Shown here in pieces: positions 36,098 to 44,015 of a stretch of 64,000 bases of DNA. The first letter of the stretch is position 1. Each line of letters starts with the position of its first letter. The translations under genes were made by a program, and so were the position numbers. This DNA is from Geodermatophilus ruber (lineage in GTDB: Bacteria; Actinomycetota; Actinomycetes; Mycobacteriales; Geodermatophilaceae), in assembly GCF_900114385.1 (NCBI RefSeq), contig NZ_FOSW01000004.1:1-64000 (forward strand), in the 5' to 3' direction. The notes below the pieces were generated by a model, which was not told the DNA's origin, ran no database searches, and was given only the letters and a program-made list of their open reading frames with translations.

Positions 36098-36361
36098 ATG
36101 GTGCGACCGCCGCTGACCCCGGCCGAGCGCGACCGTGGCCGGCGCCTCGGCGCGCTGCTGCGCGAGGCCCGGGGCGCGCGCCCGCCGGCGGAGGTCGCCG
36201 CGGCGTCCGGGATCAGCCCGGAGGTGCTGCGCAAGATCGAGTCCGGTCGGGTGCCCACGCCGGCGTTCTTCACCGTCGCCGCGCTGGCCCGGGCACTCGA
36301 GCTGCCGCTGGACCGGCTCGCTGCGGCACTGGACGACAACCGTACGGCCCTCTCCGCCTGA
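36098..36361 (+). CDS. Small XRE-family helix-turn-helix regulator
   Basis: The 87-residue protein is a single Cro/C1-type HTH: RRLGALLREARGARPPAEVAAASGISPEVLRKIESGRVPTPAFFTVAALARALELPLDRLAAAL. No effector domain is present. No ribosome-binding site precedes the ATG, but a -10 hexamer is seven bases upstream, so translation is probably leaderless. Divergent arrangement with map suggests control of map and of itself through the tandem repeats. Confidence 0.88.
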   Translation: MVRPPLTPAERDRGRRLGALLREARGARPPAEVAAASGISPEVLRKIESGRVPTPAFFTVAALARALELPLDRLAAALDDNRTALSA

Positions 36362-36768
36362 CCCGCGCCGCCCGCGGCCGGGCGTGACTGGTCGCACACC
36401 CGGCCCCGGGCCGGCAGCCGCCGCCGACCTCCAGGTCGCCCACAGCCGGTGACGGGCCGCCGATCCCGCCGCAGCAAGTCCGGCGCGCGTCTCGCCGCAA
36501 TGCGGTGCCCGTGCGCAGGCCCCACGCACACCCCGATTGCGGTGGTCCTCGTTTCAGGCCGTCGAGAAGCTGCCGCGGGACAACCGGACGCGGCCCGCGC
36601 CGCGCTGCTGTGGGCCGAACCGTGCGAAGAACGACTGTCGGTGCACGTTCCGAGCCAACCACTGCTGAGGGTGCCGATGCCCCGTTATGAGACCGATACA
36701 TACCGGCGTGGGGCGGCACCGGGTGCTCGACGCGTCTTCATGGTGAGACCAACCCACCGGAGGGGTAT
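36362..36768. other. Intergenic upstream of the sigma factor gene
   Basis: No gene with recognisable features is seen in these 407 bases. The last 40 bases hold the leader of the sigma factor gene, with the SD sequence CCGGAGGGG before GTG 36769. Confidence 0.45.
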
Positions 36769-37296
36769 GTGACCGAGCACAGGGACGCGGCGTTCGCCGA
36801 CTTCGTCGCCGACCACGGCGGGCAACTGCTGCGAACAGCATGCCTCGTCACCGGGGACGCCCATCTCGGCGAGGACCTGCTCCAGACCGCGCTGGCGAAG
36901 GCCTACGGGTCGTGGGCCAAAGTGCGCGCGGCCGACCACCCGGTCGCCTACGTGCGCCGGCTGATGATCAACGCGCACCTGAGCTGGGTGCGCCGGCTGA
37001 CCAACACCGAGCGGGTGCTCGAGACCTTTCCGGACATCGCCGATGGCGACCCGCAGAGTGCCCACGCCGAGACCGACGAGTTGCGCCAGGCGCTGCTCCG
37101 CCTGTCACCACGCGTCCGCACCGCCGTTGTCCTGCGCTACTTCGAGGACCTCACCGAGGCGGATACCGCACAGCTCATGGGCTGCTCGCGCAGCACCGTC
37201 AACAACCACGTCTCTCGAGGGCTGGCCGCCCTCCGCGGCCTGCTCACGCCCCGCACGGACGACGACCTCACACCTGCGTCGAGGAGGCACCAGTGA
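36769..37296 (+). CDS. ECF RNA polymerase sigma factor (SigE-like family)
   Basis: The 175-residue protein carries sigma region 2 (FADFVADHGGQLLRTACLVTGDAHLGEDLLQTALAKAYGSWAKVRAADHPVAYVRRLMINAHLSWVRR) and region 4 (LLRLSPRVRTAVVLRYFEDLTEADTAQLMGCSRSTVNNHVSRGLAALRGLL). This is the actinobacterial SigE/M family of ECF factors, with the typical LVTGDAHLGEDLLQTA start. The GTG follows CCGGAGGGG. Its stop overlaps the GTG of the next gene, a membrane protein that is probably its regulator. Confidence 0.92.
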   Translation: MTEHRDAAFADFVADHGGQLLRTACLVTGDAHLGEDLLQTALAKAYGSWAKVRAADHPVAYVRRLMINAHLSWVRRLTNTERVLETFPDIADGDPQSAHAETDELRQALLRLSPRVRTAVVLRYFEDLTEADTAQLMGCSRSTVNNHVSRGLAALRGLLTPRTDDDLTPASRRHQ

Positions 37297-38159
37297 CCGA
37301 CCATGAGACCACCGTCCTCAGCTACCGCCTGCAGTCCCTGGCCGACCACATGACCCCACAGCTGGACGTGGTGGGCCAGGTGCGGGCCGCCCGGGCCAGC
37401 CACCGGCGGAAGCGGCGGACCCGCATCGCTGCCCTCGCCGTCGCCACCGTGACCACCGCGGTGGTGGCCGGCACGGTGACCACCACCGGCCTGCTCACCT
37501 CTGGCCGCGGCGAGGTGGCCGGTCCCGGCGTCCCGTCGGCACCGGTGACCGCCGATGCGGGGGTCCGCGATCGGGCGCAGCGGGCTGAGGAAGCCCAAGC
37601 CACGCAACGCGCCGAGGCGCAGGCCGCTGCCGAGGCGTCACAGGCTGCCGAGGCGGAGGCCGCGAGGCTGGCCGCCGAGGAGGCGGCAGCCGCGGAGGCA
37701 GCAGCCGCGGAGGCAGCGCAGCGATCGCGCGAGCAGGCAACGGCCTGGCAGTCGCGCACCTTCGAAGGGGTGTCCTTCCAGGTCCCCGCGGGCGCTCGGG
37801 CCGCGGACACCGTGGACCGCAGCCCGGTGACGTCGTGGATGGAGGGGCCGTCGCTGACGTGGAACGGGCCCCTACTCGGCGGGGGACAGCCCAGCTTCGT
37901 CCGGGTGATGATCACCGCAACCTACGAGGGCGGGATGATCCCGACCGACGGCGGGGAGGGGTTCACCGTGCCGGGGGCCGACGACGCCTATGGGGGCATC
38001 GACGCCATGGATGCCGCGGGTGTCCCGACGGGGCGTACGACCGTCTGGCTCGACATCCTCGACGGGGACCGCCTCGTCCGGGTCAGCGCCGAGTTCGCCG
38101 CGGGCCCGGAGGGTGAGCAGATGGCGCGGGAGCTTATCGCCTCGATCTCGATCGGCTGA
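37293..38159 (+). CDS. Membrane protein coupled to the sigma factor (putative anti-sigma partner)
   Basis: The 288-residue protein overlaps the sigma gene by four bases. A short cytosolic N-terminus (TDHETTVLSYRLQSLADHM, then VRAARASHRRKRRTR) precedes one membrane helix (IAALAVATVTTAVVAGTVTTTGLL). A long extracytoplasmic Ala/Glu/Gln-rich coiled coil follows (about 90-155), then a beta-rich domain with WQSRTFEGVSFQVP and WLDILDGDRLVRVSAEF. Topology and coupling suggest a membrane-bound anti-sigma factor or sensor. The classic zinc-binding HXXXCXXC motif is absent, so this remains inference. Confidence 0.75.
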   Translation: MTDHETTVLSYRLQSLADHMTPQLDVVGQVRAARASHRRKRRTRIAALAVATVTTAVVAGTVTTTGLLTSGRGEVAGPGVPSAPVTADAGVRDRAQRAEEAQATQRAEAQAAAEASQAAEAEAARLAAEEAAAAEAAAAEAAQRSREQATAWQSRTFEGVSFQVPAGARAADTVDRSPVTSWMEGPSLTWNGPLLGGGQPSFVRVMITATYEGGMIPTDGGEGFTVPGADDAYGGIDAMDAAGVPTGRTTVWLDILDGDRLVRVSAEFAAGPEGEQMARELIASISIG

Positions 38160-38625
38160 CCGACCAGGACGTTCTGGATGCCGTCTGCGTAGCCGCACGA
38201 CCCCTGCTTTCCCTGTAGAACGCGCCTCGCGCCATGCCCACGTCGGCAGCGCCCTTCATCACACCTCAGCCGCAAGGGGGCCCGACTGCCACCCGCAGGC
38301 CCCGGGTCCTGTCCCCGGCGACGGACCCGTGGTCTTCTGCCTACTCGGCGCGGGGCGACGTGATCCGGCCGGGCGGGACCGGCCGCAAACCCGCGCACGC
38401 AGGCACAATCCCGCGCTCGCGGCCGCAATCGCGCGCACGCCACGGAGCAATCTCGCGCTCGCCAGGGCACTTCAGCGCCCACCAACTGTGCGGAGGCGCT
38501 CATCACGCGCGCAAATGTGACGCTCGCCGACGGTGCGTGGACGGACGGACCGCGGAGGCGCATGATTAGCAGTCGCCGGGCGGGAGTGCCAGTCCGGTCC
38601 TGTTCTCACGAGGAGTACTTCTGCC
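38160..38625. other. Intergenic with CAATC-containing imperfect repeats
   Basis: No gene is supported in these 466 bases. At 38406-38465 three spaced copies of CAATC followed by a CGCGC(T/A)CGC core occur 20-22 bases apart (38406, 38426, 38448). A related CGCGCAAATGTG lies at 38506-38521. They could be protein-binding sites or simple GC-rich drift. Confidence 0.4.
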
Positions 38626-38946
38626 GTGCCCACCTACCAGTACGCCTGCACCAGCCCCGACGGCCGCCACGAGTTCGAGGTCGTGCAGTCCTTCACCGAC
38701 GCGCCGGTGAGTGAGTGCCCCCAGTGCGGCAGCCCGGTGCGGAAGGTCTACGGCTCGGTGGGTGTGGTCTTCAAGGGGTCCGGCTTCTACCGCACGGACA
38801 GCCGGTCGAGCTCCACCTCCAGCGACTCGCCGTCCACCAAGAAGGAGTCGGCCCCGGCCGCCGCCTCCGCGAGCAGCAGCTCCTCCTCCAGCAGCAGCTC
38901 CTCCTCCAGCAGCGGCTCCTCGTCCAGCAACGCCGCCGCCGGCTGA
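38626..38946 (+). CDS. FmdB family zinc-ribbon protein with Ser-rich tail
   Basis: The first 60 residues are the FmdB zinc ribbon: MPTYQYACTSPDGRHEFEVVQSFTDAPVSECPQCGSPVRKVYGSVGVVFKGSGFYRTDSR. Only C8, C31 and C34 are present; the cysteine expected near position 11 is replaced by TSPDGRH, so H15 may complete the site. After it comes a low-complexity tail with runs of Ser, including a near-continuous poly-Ser stretch. The mycobacterial homologue Rv0991c (Ruc) is a redox-regulated chaperone encoded near the folate cyclo-ligase gene. Confidence 0.9.
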   Translation: MPTYQYACTSPDGRHEFEVVQSFTDAPVSECPQCGSPVRKVYGSVGVVFKGSGFYRTDSRSSSTSSDSPSTKKESAPAAASASSSSSSSSSSSSSSGSSSSNAAAG

Positions 38947-39034
38947 CCTCGGGCCCGCATCCACAGCCGGGCCGCCGATCCACAACCGGCTGCTCGGGCG
39001 CCGATCACCGCGCCCGAGCGGCCAGCCTGGGCGC

Positions 39035-39652
39035 ATGGTCCGGTTCCGCCGTCCCCGCTCGCCCCTGCACACCGCTCGGCAGGTCCTCGCCGCGCTGCTC
39101 GCCGGTACCGCGCTCGTGCTCGCGCTCCGGCCGGGGCCCGCGCCGGCGGCCTCCGCCGCACCGGCTCCGATCGCGGCCGTCGTGGCGAGCACCGACCTGG
39201 CGCCCGGGGCGGTGCTGGCCGCCGGCGACCTCGCCGTGGCACGCTTCCCGCCCGAGCTCCTGCCCGCCGGGGTGGTCACCGAGCCGGCGGCGCTGGTCGG
39301 CCAGGTCCTGGCCGGCGGCGTCCGCGCCGGCGAGCCGATCACCGACGTGCGCCTGGTCGGCACGGGCCTGACCGTGCTGCTGGGCGCCGGGCAGGTGGCC
39401 GCGCCGGTGCGGCCGGCCGACCTGGCGGTGAGCGCGCTGGTCCGGCCCGGCGACCGGGTCGATGTCCTGGCGACGGCGGCCGGGGCCGAGCGGGCCGAGG
39501 TCGTGGCCGCCGCGGCGCTCGTGCTCGCCGCGCCCGGAGCGGACGACACCGGTGACGGCCTGCTCCTGCTGGCCGTCGATCCCCCCACCGCCGCGCTGCT
39601 GGCCGCCGCGGCGACCACCACCACGCTGACTCTCAGCCTGCCGCCGCCGTGA
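39035..39652 (+). CDS. SAF-domain protein, Flp pilus assembly CpaB/RcpC-like
   Basis: A basic N-terminus and one membrane helix (VLAALLAGTALVLALRP) precede a SAF domain (AAVVASTDLAPGAVLAAGDLAVARFPPELLPAGVV) and an RcpC/CpaB region (VRPADLAVSALVRPGDRVDVLATAAG, LLAVDPPTAALLAAAA). CpaB proteins help assemble Flp/Tad pili in the periplasm or wall. No other tad genes are in the window, so a role outside pili is possible. The 205-residue length is short for CpaB. The gene lies behind fmdB, as in many actinomycetes. Confidence 0.82.
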   Translation: MVRFRRPRSPLHTARQVLAALLAGTALVLALRPGPAPAASAAPAPIAAVVASTDLAPGAVLAAGDLAVARFPPELLPAGVVTEPAALVGQVLAGGVRAGEPITDVRLVGTGLTVLLGAGQVAAPVRPADLAVSALVRPGDRVDVLATAAGAERAEVVAAAALVLAAPGADDTGDGLLLLAVDPPTAALLAAAATTTTLTLSLPPP

Positions 39653-39675
39653 CCGACCGTGGACGGGCGGTCACG
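39648..39675. terminator. Inverted repeat after the CpaB-like gene
   Basis: CGTGACCG and CGGTCACG are perfect 8-base arms with a 12-base loop, overlapping the stop codon of the SAF gene and facing the convergent YbaK gene. Likely terminator. Confidence 0.5.
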
Positions 39676-39724
39676 CACCCGCCGTGAGTGGATACGGGCA
39701 CCACGCTGACCGGGCAGTGCTGGG

Positions 39725-40435
39725 TCAGTCGCTGCCCCAGTGCGGGGGGCGGTCCTCCAGGTAGCGCCGGTCGCCGGCGGAGAGATCGTCGGGGCGCTCG
39801 CCCCAGCCGACGTCGCGGTCGTCGGGTGCCCGCTCCGCCGGCGCCACGGCGGCCGGCCTCGGGGGCTCGACCACCGGCTGGCCGAGCCCCTCCAGCACCT
39901 CGACGGCGGGCAGGGCGGCCAGCACCTGTCCCGGCACGGCCAGCTTGCTGCCCCGGGTCCCCGAGCCCACGACCACCAGGTCGGCGGCGGCGACGGCGGG
40001 GTCGACGAGCACCGGCCAGGACGGCGGCAGGCCGATCGGGGTGATCCCGCCGTAGGCCATGCCGCTCTCGGCGACCGCGACGTCCTGGGGAGCGAACGAG
40101 GCCTTGCGGGCGCCGAGGTGGCGGCGCACCAGCCCGTTGACGTCGGCCCGCCGGGTGGCCGGCACCAGGCAGGCGGCCAGCATCGTCTGCCCGGCCCGGC
40201 GGGCGGCGACCACGACGCAGTTCGCCGAGACCTCCAGCGGCACCCCGTAGGCCTCGGTGAAGGCGGCGGTGTCGGCGAGCTGGTCGTCGATCTCGGCCAC
40301 CCAGGCGGGCCCGGTCAGGTCGCCCAGCGCAGCAGCGACCGGCGCGGCCAGCAGCTCGGGCCGGGCAGCAGCCGGCGTCCAGGTCAGCGAGCCCAGGTGC
40401 GGCACGATCGACGAGGGAGGAGGGCTGTCCGGCAC
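39725..40435 (-). CDS. YbaK/EbsC-type aminoacyl-tRNA deacylase domain protein
   Basis: The central domain (residues about 50-180) is YbaK-like: FTEAYGVPLEVSANCVVVAARRAGQTMLAACLVPATRRADVNGLVRRHLGARKASFAPQDVAVAESGMAYGGITPIGLPPSWPVLVDPAV. These are the conserved Lys (GARKASFA) and the GGITPIG loop of trans-editing proteins that hydrolyse mischarged tRNA. An extra C-terminal 55-residue tail is rich in Pro and Asp (DDRDVGWGERPDDLSAGDRRYLEDRPPHWG). That tail is a recurrent feature of actinobacterial members and not part of the deacylase fold. Confidence 0.88.
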   Translation of the reverse strand: MPDSPPPSSIVPHLGSLTWTPAAARPELLAAPVAAALGDLTGPAWVAEIDDQLADTAAFTEAYGVPLEVSANCVVVAARRAGQTMLAACLVPATRRADVNGLVRRHLGARKASFAPQDVAVAESGMAYGGITPIGLPPSWPVLVDPAVAAADLVVVGSGTRGSKLAVPGQVLAALPAVEVLEGLGQPVVEPPRPAAVAPAERAPDDRDVGWGERPDDLSAGDRRYLEDRPPHWGSD

Positions 40436-40479
40436 GGGACCATCCTGCCCCTGCCGGCACCGACCGTCAGGATGGGCTC

Positions 40480-40839
40480 ATGATCGGCCAACTGCACTCC
40501 GTCGTCATCGACGCTCCCGACGCCCACGCGCTCGCCACCTTCTACGCCGGCCTGCTGGGCATGGAGGTCAGCAAGGGGCAGCCGGGCGATGACTGGGTGG
40601 TCATCACCGGAGCCGGCTACCGGCTGGCCTTCCAGCAGGCGCCGGACCTCCGACCGCCGGACTGGCCCGACCCCGACCGGCCGCAGCAGTTCCACCTCGA
40701 CGTCCGGGTCGCCGACGTCGACGAGGCCGAGCCGAAGGTGCTCGCCCTCGGCGCCCGCCGGCTGCCCGGTGGCGGCGGCGACTTCCGGGTCTACGCCGAT
40801 CCGGCGGGCCACCCGTTCTGCCTGGTGTGGGACGCGTGA
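40480..40839 (+). CDS. VOC (glyoxalase/bleomycin-resistance fold) protein
   Basis: The 119-residue protein is a single VOC module pair: LHSVVIDAPDAHALATFYAGLLGMEVSKGQPGDDWVVI and QFHLDVRVADVDEAEPKVLALGARRLPG, ending YADPAGHPFCLVWDA. VOC proteins are metal-dependent enzymes or drug-binding proteins; the particular reaction cannot be read. It overlaps the next gene by GTGA, so the two are coupled. Confidence 0.9.
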   Translation: MIGQLHSVVIDAPDAHALATFYAGLLGMEVSKGQPGDDWVVITGAGYRLAFQQAPDLRPPDWPDPDRPQQFHLDVRVADVDEAEPKVLALGARRLPGGGGDFRVYADPAGHPFCLVWDA

Positions 40840-41261
40840 GCGGGCCGATCCCCTCGGTCGACCTCGCCGCGGCCAGCCGGTTCGTCGCGGCGTCCGGCTT
40901 CGAGGTGACCGAGTTCAGCGGCACCCGGGTCGCCGGCCACGTCGACGTCGGCCCCGACCAGCACACCCCCTGGGGCGTGGTGCACGGGGGCCTCTACTGC
41001 ACCGTGGTCGAGTCGGCGGCGAGCATCGGCGCCAGCGCGGCGGTCGCCGACCGCGGGCAGTTCGCCGTCGGGCTGAACAACAACACCGACTTCCTGCGCG
41101 CGAGCACCGCCGGCCGGCTCGCGGTGCTCGCCGAGCCCATCCAGCAGGGGCGGACCCAGCAGCTCTGGCAGGTGCTGCTGACCCGCGCGGAGGACGGCAA
41201 GCTCGTCGCCCGCGGCCAGGTCCGGCTGCAGAACGTGCCGCTGCCGGAGAGCGGCACCTAG
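40836..41261 (+). CDS. PaaI-family hotdog thioesterase
   Basis: The 141-residue single hotdog domain shows the PaaI pattern: GHVDVGPDQHTPWGVVHGGLYCTVVESAASIGASAA, where HGG and the following acidic residue form the active site, then NNNTDFLRASTAGRLAVLAEPIQQGRTQQLWQVLLT. It hydrolyses acyl-CoA or aryl-CoA esters. GTG 40836 overlaps the VOC stop; a GTG nine bases upstream adds three residues but lies inside the VOC gene. The stop overlaps the convergent gene at CTAG. Confidence 0.9.
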   Translation: MSGPIPSVDLAAASRFVAASGFEVTEFSGTRVAGHVDVGPDQHTPWGVVHGGLYCTVVESAASIGASAAVADRGQFAVGLNNNTDFLRASTAGRLAVLAEPIQQGRTQQLWQVLLTRAEDGKLVARGQVRLQNVPLPESGT

Positions 41262-42193
41262 GCCTGGTCCAGGGCCTTCGGGTCCAGGGCCTTCGGGTCC
41301 AGGACGACGGAGAACAGGGCGCGCGGATCCTGCAGGCTCGCCGGCGGGCAGGCCGCCGACCGGGGCACGACCCCGGCGAAGCGGGCCGGCCGCCGGTGCG
41401 GCAGCAGCTCCCGGCCCTCGAAGCGGTAGTCCCCGACCACCTCGCCGAGCAGCAGGCCCGCGCCGCGCTCGACGGGAAGGCCGACCCGGTCACCGGGGCG
41501 CACCTCGTCGAGGAAGGCGGACAGCTGGCGGAGGTCCTTGGCCGGCCGCCGTCCGGACAGCTCCTTGGCCAGGGCACGCAGCTGCACCGGCGCGAGGCCG
41601 GTGGCGTCGACGTCGATGCCGGACCGGGTGCCCAGGCCGACCACCCCGGCCGCGAGGCAGGCGCCCAGCTCGGCGTGCGACCGCGGCCGCACGACCCAGA
41701 CCCGCACGCCCTCCGGCGGGGCCGCGGGCGGGACGTCGTCGGGCTCCGGCCAGACGTAGGGCAGGTCGTCGGGCTCGGTGCCGAAGAGCGGGGCGAACTG
41801 CGCCCGGTAGAAGGCGGGCTCCTTGGCCAGCAGGTTGGACCGGTGCGAGCGGTGCAGCGCCTCGTCCCCCAGCCACGAAGGCAGCAGGCCGGCGCGGGCC
41901 AGCTCGTCCTGGCCGGCACCGACCACCTCGGGGGCGAACTCGGCGATCTGCTCGAGGGTGCTGTCGGCGAACCCGCGTTCGCGCCACACCCGGACCATCG
42001 CCAGGCCGTAGGCGACCAGGGCCGGGGTGCGCCCCCGCCACATCCGGACGGCCGGGTGCGTGGCCCAGCCGTAGTCGGGCAGCTCCAGCGCCCGCAGGAT
42101 CTGCAGCGTCTCGACGCGCTGCTTGCCCAGGCGGGGCGAGTCCAGCAGCCGGGCGCTCTGGACGAAGTCGGCGACGGGCAGGAAGGTCTGCAC
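41258..42193 (-). CDS. MSMEG_6728-family protein (pyrimidine-dimer glycosylase-like)
   Basis: The N-terminal 150 residues follow the pattern of the PF03013-like family: MQTFLPVADFVQSARLLDSPRLGKQRVETLQILRAL, WATHPAVRMWRGRTPALVAYGLAMVRVW, and HRSHRSNLLAKEPAFYRAQF. This family resembles endonuclease V of T4, suggesting DNA repair. The C-terminal part (about 160-300) is unrelated and unidentified. The last residues repeat LDPKALDPKALDQA, encoded by a 15-base tandem repeat. The gene is followed by the sirtuin gene in the reverse order expected, with three bases between them. Confidence 0.75.
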   Translation of the reverse strand: MQTFLPVADFVQSARLLDSPRLGKQRVETLQILRALELPDYGWATHPAVRMWRGRTPALVAYGLAMVRVWRERGFADSTLEQIAEFAPEVVGAGQDELARAGLLPSWLGDEALHRSHRSNLLAKEPAFYRAQFAPLFGTEPDDLPYVWPEPDDVPPAAPPEGVRVWVVRPRSHAELGACLAAGVVGLGTRSGIDVDATGLAPVQLRALAKELSGRRPAKDLRQLSAFLDEVRPGDRVGLPVERGAGLLLGEVVGDYRFEGRELLPHRRPARFAGVVPRSAACPPASLQDPRALFSVVLDPKALDPKALDQA

Positions 42194-42196
42194 CGC

Positions 42197-43045
42197 TCAG
42201 CCGGCCAGCCGGCGGGCGAGCTCCGGGAGGACCGTGCTCAACGGCGCGTTCACCCGGACGTCGACCTTCGCGTCGCCGCGGGTGGGCCCGAGGTTGACCA
42301 GCGCCACCGGGATCCCCAGCTTCTCGGCGCGGAGCACGAAGCGATAGCCGCTCATCACCGTCAGCGAGGAGCCGAGGACGAGCAGGGCGCCGGCGTCCTC
42401 GACCATGGCGAAGCAGGCGTCGACCCGGTCGCGGGGCACCGTCTCCCCGAAGAAGACGACGTCGGGCTTGAGCGGCCCGCCCCCGCACGCGCGGCAGTCC
42501 ACCATCACGAACGCGTCGAGCACCTGGTCGGGCAGCTCGGCGTCGCCGTCGGGATTGATCTCCTCGGCGCGGACGCCGAAGTGCGGGTTGGCCGCCTGCA
42601 GCCGCTCGTCCAGCTCCGCCCGCCCGGCGAGGTCGCCGCAGGCCAGGCAGACGGTGCGGTCCAGGCCGCCGTGCAGCTCGACGACGTCCCGCGCCCCCGC
42701 CGCCTGGTGCAGCCCGTCGACGTTCTGGGTGATGACCCCGGTCACCACCCCGGCCGCCTGCAGGTCGGCCACGGCCTGGTGCCCGCGGTTGGGCCGGGCG
42801 GTGCGGATCTGCCGCCAGCCGACGAAGCTGCGGGCCCAGTAGCGGTGCCGGCCGCGGGGGTCGCGGAGGAAGGTCTGGTAGGTCATCGGCGTGTGCCGGC
42901 GCAGCGACCCCGTGGCGCCCCGGTAGTCGGGGATGCCCGAGTCGGTGGACAGGCCGGCACCGGAGAGGACGACGACGTCGCCGTCGCCCACCAGCGCCGC
43001 GAGGGCCTCCGGCACGGTCGGCTCGAGGACGGGGGGCGCGGTCAC
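42197..43045 (-). CDS. NAD-dependent protein deacetylase (sirtuin)
   Basis: The Sir2 enzyme removes acetyl groups from lysines using NAD. Motifs are VVVLSGAGLSTDSGIPDYRG, TQNVDGLHQAAG with the catalytic His in VELHGGLDRTVCLACG, and the zinc cysteines CLAC and CRAC. GSSLTVMSGYRF and LVNLGPTRGD bind NAD. The 282 residues are normal. It stands just upstream of the MSMEG_6728-family gene in one probable operon. Confidence 0.95.
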   Translation of the reverse strand: MTAPPVLEPTVPEALAALVGDGDVVVLSGAGLSTDSGIPDYRGATGSLRRHTPMTYQTFLRDPRGRHRYWARSFVGWRQIRTARPNRGHQAVADLQAAGVVTGVITQNVDGLHQAAGARDVVELHGGLDRTVCLACGDLAGRAELDERLQAANPHFGVRAEEINPDGDAELPDQVLDAFVMVDCRACGGGPLKPDVVFFGETVPRDRVDACFAMVEDAGALLVLGSSLTVMSGYRFVLRAEKLGIPVALVNLGPTRGDAKVDVRVNAPLSTVLPELARRLAG

Positions 43046-43085
43046 CGAGCCATCGTCCCCCGCCGGCGCTCGCGGCGCCGACGGG

Positions 43086-43532
43086 TCAGCCGGCGGCCAG
43101 GTCCTGGTCGAGCCGGGCCAGCAGGTCCTGATGGACGCGGCGCAGGCCCCGGGGGGCGAAGGTGCGCTCGAAGAAGCCGCCGACGCCCCCGGCGCCGTTC
43201 CAGGTCGTGCGCACGCGCACGGTGGTGAGGCCCGCGTCGGTGGGGCGCACCGTCCAGGTCGTCACCATCGAGGAGCGGGTGTCGGTCTCCACCAGGGTGT
43301 CGGCGTCGGGCTGGGTCACCTCGACCAGCTGGTCGCGGACCCGCCGGGAGGTGGCGGCGAACCGCCAGGCGACGCGGGTGCCCGCGCCCTGGCCACCGGC
43401 CTCGACCCGGTAGTCGCTGAACTGCTCGGGGAGCGCCCGGCGGCGGGCCCCGGTGTAGTCGGCGAGGGCGGACCGCACCCGGTCCGCCGGTGCCCGGACG
43501 AGCAGTTCAGCAGTGGCGACGACCTGTCCCAT
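43086..43532 (-). CDS. SRPBCC (START-like) family protein
   Basis: The 148-residue protein begins VVATAELLVRAPADRVRSALADYTGARRRALPEQFSDYRVEAGGQGAGTRVAWRF, the first strand and helices of a polyketide-cyclase/SRPBCC fold. It ends in a long helix (GGVGGFFERTFAPRGLRRVHQDLLARLDQDLAAG) that closes the hydrophobic pocket. Such proteins bind lipids or small hydrophobic ligands. ATG 43541 is an alternative start nine bases upstream. Confidence 0.85.
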   Translation of the reverse strand: MGQVVATAELLVRAPADRVRSALADYTGARRRALPEQFSDYRVEAGGQGAGTRVAWRFAATSRRVRDQLVEVTQPDADTLVETDTRSSMVTTWTVRPTDAGLTTVRVRTTWNGAGGVGGFFERTFAPRGLRRVHQDLLARLDQDLAAG

Positions 43533-43582
43533 GCCGCCCATCCTGCCGTCGCCCGCCGCGGCCACGGCGGGCGGGCGGGCGC

Positions 43583-43957
43583 TCAGCCCAGCGACTCCTC
43601 GGCGTTGAGGTAGGCGCAGCGGAACCGGGCGGCGGACATCGCCTCGGTGAAGCGGGACTCCCAGGCGGTCTCGTCGGCCCGGACGGTGTCGAACACCCGC
43701 TGCTCGAGCACCACGGGCATTCCGTCCAGCCCGGTGTAGCCGCGGCGCAGCAGGATCCGCGTGGCGCCGTCCACCTCGTCGTGCGCCGCTGCCCACCGGG
43801 CCTGGGAGACGGCCGCAGCGAGCTGGGCGCGCCGCCGGGACGGTAGCCGCGCCGGGCCGGGGGCCGCCTGCAGCGCGGCTCGTGCCGCCCACACGAGCAC
43901 CACCACCAGGCTCACGAACAGCGCCACCAGGACGAGCTCGGCCAGCAGCATGACCAC
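43583..43957 (-). CDS. Membrane-anchored hypothetical protein
   Basis: The 124-residue protein has one N-terminal membrane helix (LLAELVLVALFVSLVVVLVWAARAAL) and a cytosolic helical part: RRRAQLAAAVSQARWAAAHDEVDGATRILLRRGYTGLDGMPVVLEQRVFDTV, ending FRCAYLNAEESLG. I do not recognise the family, although similar actinobacterial proteins exist. The start at 43957 is GTG. Confidence 0.7.
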   Translation of the reverse strand: MVMLLAELVLVALFVSLVVVLVWAARAALQAAPGPARLPSRRRAQLAAAVSQARWAAAHDEVDGATRILLRRGYTGLDGMPVVLEQRVFDTVRADETAWESRFTEAMSAARFRCAYLNAEESLG

Positions 43958-44015
43958 GGTTCGACGGTAGTTCGGTTCGCGCCGTTCGGCGGCACTCCCA
44001 GCGCGGCGGACGAAC